Source: JAYEIA01 sp964472505 (GTDB lineage Bacteria > Bacteroidota > Bacteroidia > Bacteroidales > JAADGE01). Taken from it: DNA of 63,587 bases. The stretch lies in assembly GCA_964472505.1 (NCBI GenBank), contig CAYYQW010000016.1, positions 1-63,587 of the forward strand, written 5' to 3'. Shown piece by piece: positions 26,463 through 35,004 of this stretch. Both the position numbers and the translations under genes were made by a program. The notes below the pieces were generated by a model. The model made no database searches and had not been told where the DNA came from. It saw nothing but the letters and a program-made list of their open reading frames with translations. How positions within the stretch are numbered: the stretch's first letter is position 1; the number at the start of each line of letters is the position of its first letter.

Positions 26463-27503
26463 TTAGACAGTATCAATAATCATTTGGGAAACGGTATCCG
26501 GCGAAAGACGATTCATACAAGCCCAATCGCCTCGATGACAGGGCTTCTTACCATAAACAGAGCAAGGCCGACAAGGCAGCTCGGAATGCGGTATTTGTAT
26601 GGCTCTGTAATTCGGATTTTTGTAGGGCGCAAAGCCGGCATAAGGATGCGTGCCGCCCCAAATAACCAAAAGCGGGGTGTTGCTAAGACTTGCCAAGTGC
26701 ATATTGCCGGAATCCATGGTGAGCATCAAATCCATACGAGCAATCAAGCCCAGTTCTTCTTTCATGCCGAAACGCTCGATAAGACTTTCGGCTTTTTCTA
26801 TTTCGGAAATCATGGTTTCGGCTTCGGCCTGATCGGATTTTCCACCTCCGAAAATAAAAAGCCGGAAATCCTTTTGGGTCAAAATCTTAATTATCTCACG
26901 CATTTTTTCAGGCGGATAAATTTTCTGCCGGTGCAAAGAAAAAGGCGCAATACCAATCCACTTTCCGCTCTTCTCGGGCAAATGCTGCAAAGTTTCTTTT
27001 GTCGGTATCGGTATCGGGCTTTTCGGAATATCGGATAAATCTGCCTTTAACCCGTATGCACGGAACACATCGGCATAGCGCTCAGCGCTGTTTTTTAGCG
27101 GCTTAAAGACTTTTCTTCTCTTTCGCGTGAGCCGATATTTGGCTAATCGGCCTTTATGTATTTTTCGACAAGCTATGCCCTGCACAGCAAAATAGAAACG
27201 CAACAGCTTGGTACGCAGAACATTATGAATATCCAAATAAGCCACGGGCGAAAAGGCTTGTAAATCTCGGCTTAGCCGGTACAAGCCTTTCATACCGGCA
27301 TGCTTTCCCTTCAAATCCGGACAAAAAACCTCCACGCTTTCAATCGTTTCAAATAAAAAGGCAAAAGGTTTTTTAGTGAGAAACACAATTTTGTAGTCGG
27401 GATTTTGTTTCGTAACCGCCCGCAATACATTAACGGCAATCACCACATCGCCGAATGCCGAAAAGCGGCTTACAATCAAAGTCTTTTTATGGGATTCCTG
27501 CAT
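26463..27503 (-). CDS. Glycosyltransferase family 9 (heptosyltransferase-like)
   Basis: The 346-residue protein has a GT-B fold of the heptosyltransferase type. The N-terminus reads IVSRFSAFGDVVIAVNVLRAV. The C-terminal nucleotide-sugar domain has WIGIAPFS, LIARMDLMLTMDSGNMHLAS and VIWGGTHPYAGFAP. It probably adds a sugar to lipopolysaccharide core at the inner-membrane face. A Cys-rich tail (LPCRPCSVYGKKPCHRG) is common in Bacteroidota GT9 proteins. It follows the DUF4254 gene after 9 bp, a conserved-looking pair. Confidence 0.88.
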   Translation of the reverse strand: MQESHKKTLIVSRFSAFGDVVIAVNVLRAVTKQNPDYKIVFLTKKPFAFLFETIESVEVFCPDLKGKHAGMKGLYRLSRDLQAFSPVAYLDIHNVLRTKLLRFYFAVQGIACRKIHKGRLAKYRLTRKRRKVFKPLKNSAERYADVFRAYGLKADLSDIPKSPIPIPTKETLQHLPEKSGKWIGIAPFSLHRQKIYPPEKMREIIKILTQKDFRLFIFGGGKSDQAEAETMISEIEKAESLIERFGMKEELGLIARMDLMLTMDSGNMHLASLSNTPLLVIWGGTHPYAGFAPYKNPNYRAIQIPHSELPCRPCSVYGKKPCHRGDWACMNRLSPDTVSQMIIDTV

Positions 27504-27512
27504 TGTTGAAAT

Positions 27513-28118
27513 TTATTTACTTTTTTTTCTGAGCACAGGGTTTAACTCCGGATCGTTATACATTTTCATTTGCTTGTAGGTTTTGGCTATTACGCTCCCC
27601 TCGGCCATATCCGCAAGCAGGGTATCAATAGCGGCCGACAAATCTTCCCTTTGTTGCAACAACACATTATATTTAAAGGTATTTTTGTCTTTTAGTTCTT
27701 GAGAAATTCCTTCCCGCTCAGCTTCTATTTTCATGTGATAAATTTTCAAATTCAGAATAGAAAGCCGGTCAATGGCCCATCCGGCTGTTTCGGTAGCCAA
27801 TCGGGCATCATCCTTTAAATTTACGGATTTATATTTCTCGAAAATTTCGTCATCAATTTGCTCCACCAAATCGGTGCGGTGTTGGTTAGATTTATCAATA
27901 CGGCGCTTAATTTTCAAAGCATTTTCCGGCGTTATTTCTTCATCACGAATGATGTCTTCCAAATGCCACTGGACAGTATCCACCCAAGCTTTTTGATACA
28001 TCAATGCCTCAAAGCTTCCTTCTGCATAAGGATTATTCACGGGCTGATTCACATCATCTTTAATATGATAATCAGAAATACTTTTTTGAAAAATTTCGTT
28101 TAATTGTGCTGTTTTCAT
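27513..28118 (-). CDS. DUF4254 family protein
   Basis: The 201-residue, mostly helical soluble protein matches DUF4254 by its plan: NPYAEGSFEALMYQKAWVDTVQWHLEDI, then LKIKRRIDKSNQHRTDLVEQID, and ATETAGWAIDRLSILNLKIYHM. The family is Bacteroidota-centred and sits next to LPS-type glycosyltransferases, so a role in envelope polysaccharide synthesis is inferred. It is the first gene of a two-gene unit with the GT9 protein. Confidence 0.85.
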   Translation of the reverse strand: MKTAQLNEIFQKSISDYHIKDDVNQPVNNPYAEGSFEALMYQKAWVDTVQWHLEDIIRDEEITPENALKIKRRIDKSNQHRTDLVEQIDDEIFEKYKSVNLKDDARLATETAGWAIDRLSILNLKIYHMKIEAEREGISQELKDKNTFKYNVLLQQREDLSAAIDTLLADMAEGSVIAKTYKQMKMYNDPELNPVLRKKSK

Positions 28119-28307
28119 GTTTACTGATTTATATTTTAATTTACATTTTTACAAAAATTGTCGGCAACGCTTTGCAATTAAATCCAAAAATCGAAACGCT
28201 AATAATACAAAGTTTTCCGGATTGGGACAAAATTTCCTTAGGTTTCTGTTTAATTCTTTTAACATAAAGGGCTCAGGTCAAGGATTTCTTTTGCATTCAA
28301 ACTAAAA

Positions 28308-28338
28308 TTGCGAAAACAAATCCGTTTGTATAAATTTG
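28308..28338 (+). promoter_or_regulatory. Promoter of the AlbA/Schlafen-type gene
   Basis: TTG at 28308-28310, then 20 bp, then TAAATTTG at 28331-28338. It is a full consensus match. The TTG that would extend the downstream reading frame is the -33 box itself, which shows the coding region starts later, at 28362. Confidence 0.75.
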
Positions 28339-28361
28339 CAATTCGCAAAAAGGCAAGAGAA

Positions 28362-29012
28362 ATGTCCCGAGAATCAAAAAACACATACCTCAGCAACAGG
28401 ATTAAAGAAGGCGAGCACAAACAGCAGGATTTCAAATACGAAATCAATGATTCAAAAAAAATTGCACGCAGCCTGTCGGCTTTTGCCAATACCGAAGGCG
28501 GCCGGCTGCTGATTGGCGTAAAAGATAACGGAAAAATCAAAGGCGTAAGCAGCGATGAAGAATACCACATGGTAGAAGCTGCCTCGCAAATGCATACCCG
28601 GCCGCAAGTACCTTTCATAACTGAAAAACACGAACATAAAGGGCTTACGGTTTTGGAAATTATTGTAAAAACCGATGCAAACGGACCGTATTTAGCACCG
28701 GATCCGCGAGGCAAAATGCGCGCATACATTCGCGTAGATGACCAAAACCGCATTGCCGACCCCATTCAGTTTATGGTTTGGAAAAATCGAAAAAAGCAAC
28801 GCTCCATTCAAATTAGATATACCGAGCCGGAACGTTTTCTGTTAAACTATCTTTCGGAGCATGACCACATTAGCCGGAAGCAATTCATAAAATATGCCGG
28901 TATCAGCAGAGCAAAGGCCGTGCGCATTCTTACCAATATGGCCGGTCTCGGTCTGATAAAAATTTTGCATACCGAGGGAGAAACTCTTTTTGCCGCCGGA
29001 GAAGAAATATAA
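28362..29012 (+). CDS. AlbA_2/Schlafen-type ATP-binding domain protein
   Basis: The 216-residue protein has an AlbA_2 domain (about 10-125): EHKQQDFKYEINDSKKIARSL, then SAFANTEGGRLLIGVKDNGKIKGV, and a later MRAYIRVDDQNRIADP. A winged helix at the C-terminus (about 155-210, EHDHISRKQFIKYAGISRAKAVRILTNMAGLGLI) suggests DNA binding. Such proteins are often regulators with poorly known ligands. ATG 28362 is chosen because of the promoter at 28308-28338. It stands just upstream of purL, which has its own promoter. Confidence 0.8.
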   Translation: MSRESKNTYLSNRIKEGEHKQQDFKYEINDSKKIARSLSAFANTEGGRLLIGVKDNGKIKGVSSDEEYHMVEAASQMHTRPQVPFITEKHEHKGLTVLEIIVKTDANGPYLAPDPRGKMRAYIRVDDQNRIADPIQFMVWKNRKKQRSIQIRYTEPERFLLNYLSEHDHISRKQFIKYAGISRAKAVRILTNMAGLGLIKILHTEGETLFAAGEEI

Positions 29013-29040
29013 AGATATTCCAAAAAAAGTCCCGGCAGGT

Positions 29041-29071
29041 TTGAATATTAAGCCGACAGAAACTATATTTG
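29041..29071 (+). promoter_or_regulatory. purL promoter
   Basis: TTG at 29041-29043, then 20 bp, then TATATTTG at 29064-29071. It is a full consensus match 18 bp upstream of ATG 29090. The longer frame's TTG start at 29069 lies within the -7 element and is rejected. Confidence 0.75.
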
Positions 29072-29089
29072 CAGGGTAAAAAAAACGCC

Positions 29090-31321
29090 ATGGCGGAACA
29101 AACTGCAAACTTAGAAACAGCCCAAAAACTGGGTGTCAATGAAGAAGAATTTCAAAAAATCCACGATTATCTCGGACGCAAACCCAACTTTACGGAGCTG
29201 AGCATTTATTCCGTTATGTGGTCGGAACACGCTTCTTACAAAAATTCCATAAAATGGCTAAAAACCTTGCCGCGCGAAGGCAAGCAAATAATGGTGGAAG
29301 CCGGTGAAGAAAATGCCGGCATGGTGGATATAGGTAATGATTTGGCTTGTGTTTTCAAAATCGAATCGCACAACCATCCTTCAGCCGTAGCGCCTTATCA
29401 GGGAGCTGCCACGGGCGTGGGCGGAATCAATCGCGATATTTTCACTATGGGCGCTCGGCCTATAGCGCAACTTAATTCCCTGCGTTTTGGTTCGCCCGAA
29501 AGCGAACGCACCAAATGGCTGCTGAAAGGCGTGGTGAAAGGAATCGGTGATTACGGGAACGCTTTTGGCGTGCCGGTAGCAGGCGGTGAAGTATATTTTG
29601 ATGAATCATACAATACGAATCCGTTGGTAAATGCCATGTCGGTCGGAATTGTTAAGCGCGGCGAAACCGCGTCGGCCATTTCCAAAGGCAAAGGCAATCC
29701 GGTATTTATTGTGGGCTCGGCTACCGGGAAAGACGGCATTCACGGGGCTACTTTTGCTTCTGCCGATTTGCACGAAAACTCCGCTGATGATATTCCCTCA
29801 GTGCAAGTGGGCGACCCGTTTCAGGAGAAACTGCTTTTGGAAGCTACTTTAGATGTCATCCAATCCGGAGCCATAGTAGGCATACAAGACATGGGAGCAG
29901 CCGGCATTATTTGTTCCACTTCCGAAATGTCGGAAAAAGGAGAAAGCGGTATGAAAATAGATTTGGATAAAGTGCCCCTGCGCCAAAAAAATATGGAAGC
30001 TTGGGAAATTTTATTGTCGGAATCGCAGGAACGCATGCTGATAACCGGCAAAAAAGGCCGCGAAGACGAAATAATAAAGATATTTGAAAAATGGGATTTG
30101 AACTGCTGCCAAATAGGCGACGTTATTGAGGAAGACCGCCTGCTGTTTTATCAAAACGGAGAACTGAAAGCCGATGTTCCGGCAGCATCATTGGTGCTGG
30201 GCGGTGGTGCTCCGGTTTATGATCGTGAATATACCGAAGCTACCTACCTGAAAGAGATTGAAAAATATTCCATTGATAATATTAAAGAAGCTTCAGACCT
30301 AAAAGAACTTGCAAAATTCATTATAGCCCAACCCAATGTAGCTTCAAAAAAATGGGTGATTGAACAATACGATACTATGGTGCGTACCAACAACATGAGC
30401 ACCAACGAGCCTTCGGACGCCGGCATTGTTTATCTTAAGGAAAGCGATACGGCTTTGGCGCTGACTACGGATTGCAACTCGCGCTATGTATATGCCGATC
30501 CGGAAAAAGGTGCGCAAATTGCCGTAGCCGAGGCCGCACGAAATATTGTATGCTCCGGCGCCGAACCGCTGGCTATTACCAATTGTTTGAATTTTGGAAA
30601 CCCCTATAATCCGGAAGCTTATTGGCAATTTGTAAAAGCCGTGCAAGGCATGGGCACTGCCTGTAAAAAATTCAATACCCCGGTAACCGGCGGAAATGTT
30701 AGTTTTTACAATCAAACCTCAGTAAAAGGAAAAACCGAGCCGGTGTATCCTACTCCAACCATAGGAATGCTCGGCCTTATTACCAAGGATATGAAAAAAA
30801 CAGGCCTTTCATTCAAAAATGAAGGCGATTCCATATTTTTGCTCGGAAAATCGCGCAATGATATTTCGCAATCGGAATATCTCACGGCTTGGCATAAAAT
30901 CAGACAATCGCCGGCACCTTATTTTGATCTGGACGAAGAGTATAAGCTACAAGAAGATTTAAAGCATTTCATAAAAGAAGGTTTTATTGAATCGGCACAT
31001 GATGTATCGGAAGGCGGGCTTTTTGCTGCATTATGCGAATCGGGTTTTTATAACAATAAGGGTTTCAGTATTGTTATGGATCACAGCGTCCGTAAAGATG
31101 CTTTTCTTTTCGGCGAATCGCAAAGCCGCATTATTGTTTCCGTAAAAAAAGAAAATAAGCAAGATTTTATTGAAGCCGCTGAAAAGATTAGATGTATTTT
31201 CACTGAAGCCGGCACAGTTACCAAAGGTGAACTGCTAATTGATAATTTGAATTTCGGAAATATTTCCGATTATAAAGAATTATACGAAACGGCTTTGGAA
31301 AACATTGTAGATGAGCACTAA
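29090..31321 (+). CDS. purL: Phosphoribosylformylglycinamidine synthase II (small PurL)
   Basis: The 743-residue protein matches small PurL, the synthase subunit that works with separate PurS and PurQ. Visible motifs include YSVMWSEHASYKNS near the N-terminus, FKIESHNHPSAVAPYQGAATGVGG, GAVVG-like loops (GAIVGIQDMGAAG), CNSRYVYADPEKG and TGGNVSFYNQT. It converts FGAR to FGAM with ATP and glutamine-derived ammonia in purine synthesis. Neither purS nor purQ is next to it, so they must lie elsewhere. It is a single-gene unit with promoter and terminator. Confidence 0.95.
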   Translation: MAEQTANLETAQKLGVNEEEFQKIHDYLGRKPNFTELSIYSVMWSEHASYKNSIKWLKTLPREGKQIMVEAGEENAGMVDIGNDLACVFKIESHNHPSAVAPYQGAATGVGGINRDIFTMGARPIAQLNSLRFGSPESERTKWLLKGVVKGIGDYGNAFGVPVAGGEVYFDESYNTNPLVNAMSVGIVKRGETASAISKGKGNPVFIVGSATGKDGIHGATFASADLHENSADDIPSVQVGDPFQEKLLLEATLDVIQSGAIVGIQDMGAAGIICSTSEMSEKGESGMKIDLDKVPLRQKNMEAWEILLSESQERMLITGKKGREDEIIKIFEKWDLNCCQIGDVIEEDRLLFYQNGELKADVPAASLVLGGGAPVYDREYTEATYLKEIEKYSIDNIKEASDLKELAKFIIAQPNVASKKWVIEQYDTMVRTNNMSTNEPSDAGIVYLKESDTALALTTDCNSRYVYADPEKGAQIAVAEAARNIVCSGAEPLAITNCLNFGNPYNPEAYWQFVKAVQGMGTACKKFNTPVTGGNVSFYNQTSVKGKTEPVYPTPTIGMLGLITKDMKKTGLSFKNEGDSIFLLGKSRNDISQSEYLTAWHKIRQSPAPYFDLDEEYKLQEDLKHFIKEGFIESAHDVSEGGLFAALCESGFYNNKGFSIVMDHSVRKDAFLFGESQSRIIVSVKKENKQDFIEAAEKIRCIFTEAGTVTKGELLIDNLNFGNISDYKELYETALENIVDEH

Positions 31322-31347
31322 TTGCTTGTCTGCTAATCATACATTTC

Positions 31348-31393
31348 ATTCCACTTTGTCGAAGTTTGAAAACTTTTGCAAAGTGGAATTTCT
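31348..31393 (+). terminator. Intrinsic terminator of purL
   Basis: ATTCCACTTTG (31348-31358) pairs perfectly with CAAAGTGGAAT (31379-31389) around a 20-nt loop that itself has AAGTTT/AAACTT pairing. A T-rich tail follows. Confidence 0.7.
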
Positions 31394-31456
31394 TACCGGA
31401 TAGAGAAATCGGCACTATTTATATATTTAATGCCATAAAAATTTTTAAGATATAAT

Positions 31457-31936
31457 TTACTCACCTAAAGAATGTAGCTTTCGTAAAAATATTAAATTTT
31501 TGTATTTATAATAACTTTGGATGCTTCCCAAATCTCCTCTAATTCTATAATATTCTATCCTCTTTACTGCTATTGTATCTCCCTGATTATCATACAACAT
31601 CCCTACATTGCCTTTCAAAATCTCTTCATTAAGCCAATTAAAGAGGAACTCAATTTCCTTACTCTTTGCACTTATATTACTTTCAGGCAAAAATATAATT
31701 TTGTGTTCTCTAATATAGTTTTTTACTGCTTTCCGAAAATTCTTATCTTCTATTTCAGTAATCCTTTCCAAAAAATATTTTTTTTTTACAAAAATGCTGA
31801 CATTAGTATCTTTAAATGTAACATATGTGCCGTTCAACTCCGGTGATATATCTTTAAGCTTTATACTTCTTTTCACCGAATGACAACCTAATAACAATAG
31901 TACTATCACAAGAACAAATAAATTATTTTTCCTCAC
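31457..31936 (-). CDS. Small lipoprotein of unknown function
   Basis: The 159-residue protein has a lipobox (FVLVIVLLLLGC, lipidation at about Cys18). It has a beta-containing basic mature part with ELNGTYVTFKDTN, EILKGNVGMLYDNQGDTI and a Tyr-rich end. It starts at GTG 31936; no ATG is available in frame near it. No family is recognised. The composition is more AT-rich than the neighbours, which may indicate a lineage-specific gene. Confidence 0.65.
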   Translation of the reverse strand: MRKNNLFVLVIVLLLLGCHSVKRSIKLKDISPELNGTYVTFKDTNVSIFVKKKYFLERITEIEDKNFRKAVKNYIREHKIIFLPESNISAKSKEIEFLFNWLNEEILKGNVGMLYDNQGDTIAVKRIEYYRIRGDLGSIQSYYKYKNLIFLRKLHSLGE

Positions 31937-32072
31937 GGTTCAATCGTTTTTATGGCTAAGTTAGCATTGCAAATCTGCCTTAAAGTCACATTCGCATTAA
32001 ATTCACATCCTTATTGGGATAGTTTTTTATAAGTAGGGTCATACTGAAATTTTATAAGTGTTTAATCTTCGA

Positions 32073-32726
32073 TTACACCAACTGATCCAAGCCCCAAAAA
32101 ATCCATGCGGCATATAAATAGAAGCGCAGGTAGCGTGTTAATCCGTACAGCAAAAATTGCCTGAAAGGATAGCGTACCACACCGGCCACCGTACTTATGG
32201 TAGCGAAAGGCAGAGGAAATAAGGCTGACATTACAACTACCACACCGCCCCAGCGTTCGATCAAATGAAAATTCTTTTCAAAACGCCTTTTTACATAACG
32301 GTTTACTTTCGGAAAACGGCGTATCAACAAGCCCAAATGATAAGCTACTACGCCGCCCATGTAAGATATGGTAGCCAATATACCCACATTCAAATAAGGA
32401 ATATTCGTAGGCTGAAGCTTCCCCCACATAATAAAGAAGTCGGGCGGAATCCAACCCAACACAGACTCCGTTGCAAAAAACAAAAGCAAAACAAACTCCG
32501 TCCCTAAATAGTCAATCAAACTTTCGACATTGCCCGTAACATCAAAACCCATGTATAAAAGCAACTCATTTAACCCCACAATCAGCCCAATGATTAAAAC
32601 TAAAATAAGAATAAGCTTAAAAACATTTACAAGTAAGAAATGCAACAAACCGTTTCGTCGGTATATTCTCAAATACAGATTCATCCGGTTAAAGAAGCTT
32701 CGTTTATCTCTCTGTTTTTTCTCCAT
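32073..32726 (-). CDS. VTT-domain (DedA-like/SNARE-associated) membrane protein
   Basis: The 217-residue integral membrane protein has the VTT core: FFATESVLGWIPPDFFIMWGKL, then VGILATISYMGGVVAYHLG, and a late FPLPFATISTVAGVVRYPFRQFLLYGLTRYLRFYLYA. Families of this type are linked to phospholipid flipping and membrane homeostasis, which I infer for this one. ATG 32726 is chosen, because the TATTTTTG -7 element (32758-32751, minus) lies between it and an upstream alternative at 32783. Confidence 0.82.
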   Translation of the reverse strand: MEKKQRDKRSFFNRMNLYLRIYRRNGLLHFLLVNVFKLILILVLIIGLIVGLNELLLYMGFDVTGNVESLIDYLGTEFVLLLFFATESVLGWIPPDFFIMWGKLQPTNIPYLNVGILATISYMGGVVAYHLGLLIRRFPKVNRYVKRRFEKNFHLIERWGGVVVVMSALFPLPFATISTVAGVVRYPFRQFLLYGLTRYLRFYLYAAWIFWGLDQLV

Positions 32727-32750
32727 TAGTGTATGTTCATATAATCGGCG

Positions 32751-32758
32751 CAAAAATA
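32751..32758 (-). promoter_or_regulatory. -7 element of the VTT-domain gene
   Basis: CAAAAATA on the plus strand reads TATTTTTG on the minus strand, a TAnnTTTG match 25 bp before ATG 32726. No -33 box at standard spacing is visible. Confidence 0.5.
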
Positions 32759-32783
32759 CAGTTTTTTTAGCATAATTATTCAT

Positions 32784-33230
32784 TCATAAAATCAAATTTT
32801 TCGTGAATTTTATCAAAGAAAAGTTAAGTCAAAATAACCGAAAAGATTTTAGTTCTAAAACATCGGGCGCTGCCCTATGCTAATACATTACGCTCTTTCA
32901 GAGCTTGTTTTAACATCGTAAAGCAGAAATGATTAATCCCGGATGCTGCCATAGATAAATGATTGACTCTTAAACAAATGATAATCAGCTAATTTGAAAA
33001 ACATCCAACACCTTTTGGATTCAAGCTAATTCAACAAAAATGTCATCTTATGTTATAATTAATACGCTATGAACTAAAACCGGCTCCTATAGCATAATAC
33101 AAGTTAATGGATAAAAGCAGCTCAAAATACTGTTTATCCAAACAATCAGATTTTTTTTAGCGCTTCATCATAAAATATTTGTCAAAAACAACGGAAATGA
33201 GCATCTTTGGCTTTTACTGATAATACCGAA
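32784..33230. other. 447-bp intergenic region
   Basis: No gene is seen in this region. It holds two small hairpins in sequence (GGGC-GCT-GCCC at 32865-32875; GCTCT-TTC-AGAGC at 32892-32904), with the direct repeat ACATCG on both sides. An inverted repeat GGATAAA/TTTATCC lies at 33109-33115 and 33133-33139. These may be a degraded extragenic repeat. No promoter match for the following cheR gene was found. Confidence 0.5.
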
Positions 33231-34079
33231 ATGGATGTATCGACAGAACATATTAATGCCTTTATAAAATTTGTAAAACAAGAGTCTGAATATGATTTTT
33301 CGGCATATTCGGTAAAATCGTTTACACGAAGAATTAATAAATTGGTTTCCGACCAAAATAAAAGCATACCGGAAATCATACACTATGCAGAAAACAACCC
33401 GGCCTATCTTGAAAGAATTGTAAAAAGCATTACCGTAAATACCACCGAGCTTTTTCGCGACCCTGAAATATGGGTGCAGATACGAGAAAACATCATCCCG
33501 AAATACCGGGATGAAAATACAATTAACGTCTGGCATCCGGGAGTATCATCGGGACAGGAAGCTTACTCAATGATGGTATTGCTGGACAATGTAGGTCTGT
33601 TGGATCGCACTCAAATAATTGGCACGGATTTGAACGATGATGTTCTGGAAACCGCCCGTTCGGGAAAATATAAGTACCGCGAAATAGACGAATATATAGA
33701 GAATTATAACAATGCTTTTAAAGGCTCCGATAAGCCGTTGATGAAACATTATTTCAATGTTTCAAAACGAAAAAACCTGATTACCGTAAGCCCTTATCTC
33801 ACGAAGCGCATTGAATTTATTAAGCACGATCTCACCAAACTAAAAAACCCGCAAGACCATTTGTATAATATTATAGTCTGTCGTAATTTATTAATTTATT
33901 TTAATCATGAAATGCAAAATTCTATTTTTCGTTTTTTTTATGATTCATTAATTCCGGGAGGCGCTTTAATAATAGGCCGGCACGAAGGCATTCTGAGTGA
34001 CATAGCTTCAAAATTTGACAAACACGGTACCATTTATATAAAAAAATATCAGTTTGGAAATTTCGATGAAAGTTTATAA
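33231..34079 (+). CDS. cheR: CheR-type chemotaxis protein methyltransferase
   Basis: The 282-residue protein has the two CheR parts. The N-terminal helical domain reads INAFIKFVKQESEYDFSAYSVKSFTRRI. The SAM-dependent domain has VWHPGVSSGQEAYSMMVLL (motif I, slightly divergent), IIGTDLNDDVLETARSGKY and IIVCRNLLIYF. It methylates glutamates on chemoreceptors. ATG 33231 is preferred to TTG 33207. No cheA, cheB or cheW is near, so with the MCP at 7.5 kb these are scattered signalling genes. A role in gene regulation rather than swimming is possible. Confidence 0.9.
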   Translation: MDVSTEHINAFIKFVKQESEYDFSAYSVKSFTRRINKLVSDQNKSIPEIIHYAENNPAYLERIVKSITVNTTELFRDPEIWVQIRENIIPKYRDENTINVWHPGVSSGQEAYSMMVLLDNVGLLDRTQIIGTDLNDDVLETARSGKYKYREIDEYIENYNNAFKGSDKPLMKHYFNVSKRKNLITVSPYLTKRIEFIKHDLTKLKNPQDHLYNIIVCRNLLIYFNHEMQNSIFRFFYDSLIPGGALIIGRHEGILSDIASKFDKHGTIYIKKYQFGNFDESL

Positions 34080-34181
34080 TCAAAGAATAATATACTTTCA
34101 TCAAGTTTTATGTCCGGCTTTGGTTCTATTTTTATAATTTTATCTGAAACCAACAAATAATGCCGTTCCGCAAAAAACTAT

Positions 34182-34997
34182 ATGCATACTTTATATCACT
34201 TAAATGTCTTATTTTTTAGCTTTTTACTTTTTGTTCGAACCGCATCGGCTCAAACAGCAGACTTCTCTGTTGATAACGAAAATTTAAACTATTGCTCCGG
34301 CGACACTGTTATTTTTACCAATGAATCCGAAAATTTTGATTATGTTTTTTGGAATTTCGGCGACGGCTTTGATACCTACACCAACAATCCGAAACACATT
34401 TACCGCGAAGCCGGGCTGTACACCATTCGCTTAATCGCATACTCAAGCCAAGGAAGCCCCGACACAGCCCAAACAGCCATAGAAGTACATGCCCTGCCGG
34501 ATGTTTCTCTTGTTCCGCCGGATGACAGCATTTATACTTCCGCTCAAAACTATAGCGTACGAGCCGATGGCAATTTTGATACAGCCCTATGGTCCGACGG
34601 AAGCGAACAAAACACAATAACCGTCAGCCGAAGCGGGCAATATTCGGTAACAGTATTCTCCAACGAAACCGGATGCTCCGATTCAGAAAAATTTTGGATT
34701 TTCTTTTCATCATCCGGACAAACAGAAAGTGGTATTTACGTGCAAAACAACATTATTACTCCCAACGATGACGGAATTAATGATATACTGTATATCAATA
34801 ATTTAGAAGAATTATCGGGCTGTGAAATTTACATTTACAATCAATCCGGTATCTTATTGTATGAAAATACAGCCTATAAAAACGATTGGAAGGGACAAAC
34901 CAACAGCGGCAGCCAACTACCGACCGGAACTTATTATTATCTGATAAAAGCTGCAAACATGCCCTATAAAACCGGCTTTGTGGATATTGTAAAATAA
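34182..34997 (+). CDS. Secreted PKD-domain protein with CHU_C (type IX secretion) C-terminus
   Basis: The 271-residue protein has a signal peptide ending in TASAQ and a PKD domain (about 25-110) with DYVFWNFGDGFDTYTNNPKHIYREAGLYTIRL. A second beta-rich region follows. The C-terminal gliding-motility-associated domain (about 190-271) has NNIITPNDDGINDILYINNL, IYNQSGILLYE and LPTGTYYYLIKA, which marks cargo for the type IX secretion system. It is probably surface-attached and adhesin-like. The PorP/SprF gene follows after 7 bp, a common pairing. Confidence 0.92.
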   Translation: MHTLYHLNVLFFSFLLFVRTASAQTADFSVDNENLNYCSGDTVIFTNESENFDYVFWNFGDGFDTYTNNPKHIYREAGLYTIRLIAYSSQGSPDTAQTAIEVHALPDVSLVPPDDSIYTSAQNYSVRADGNFDTALWSDGSEQNTITVSRSGQYSVTVFSNETGCSDSEKFWIFFSSSGQTESGIYVQNNIITPNDDGINDILYINNLEELSGCEIYIYNQSGILLYENTAYKNDWKGQTNSGSQLPTGTYYYLIKAANMPYKTGFVDIVK

Positions 34998-35004
34998 CAA
35001 GCGC

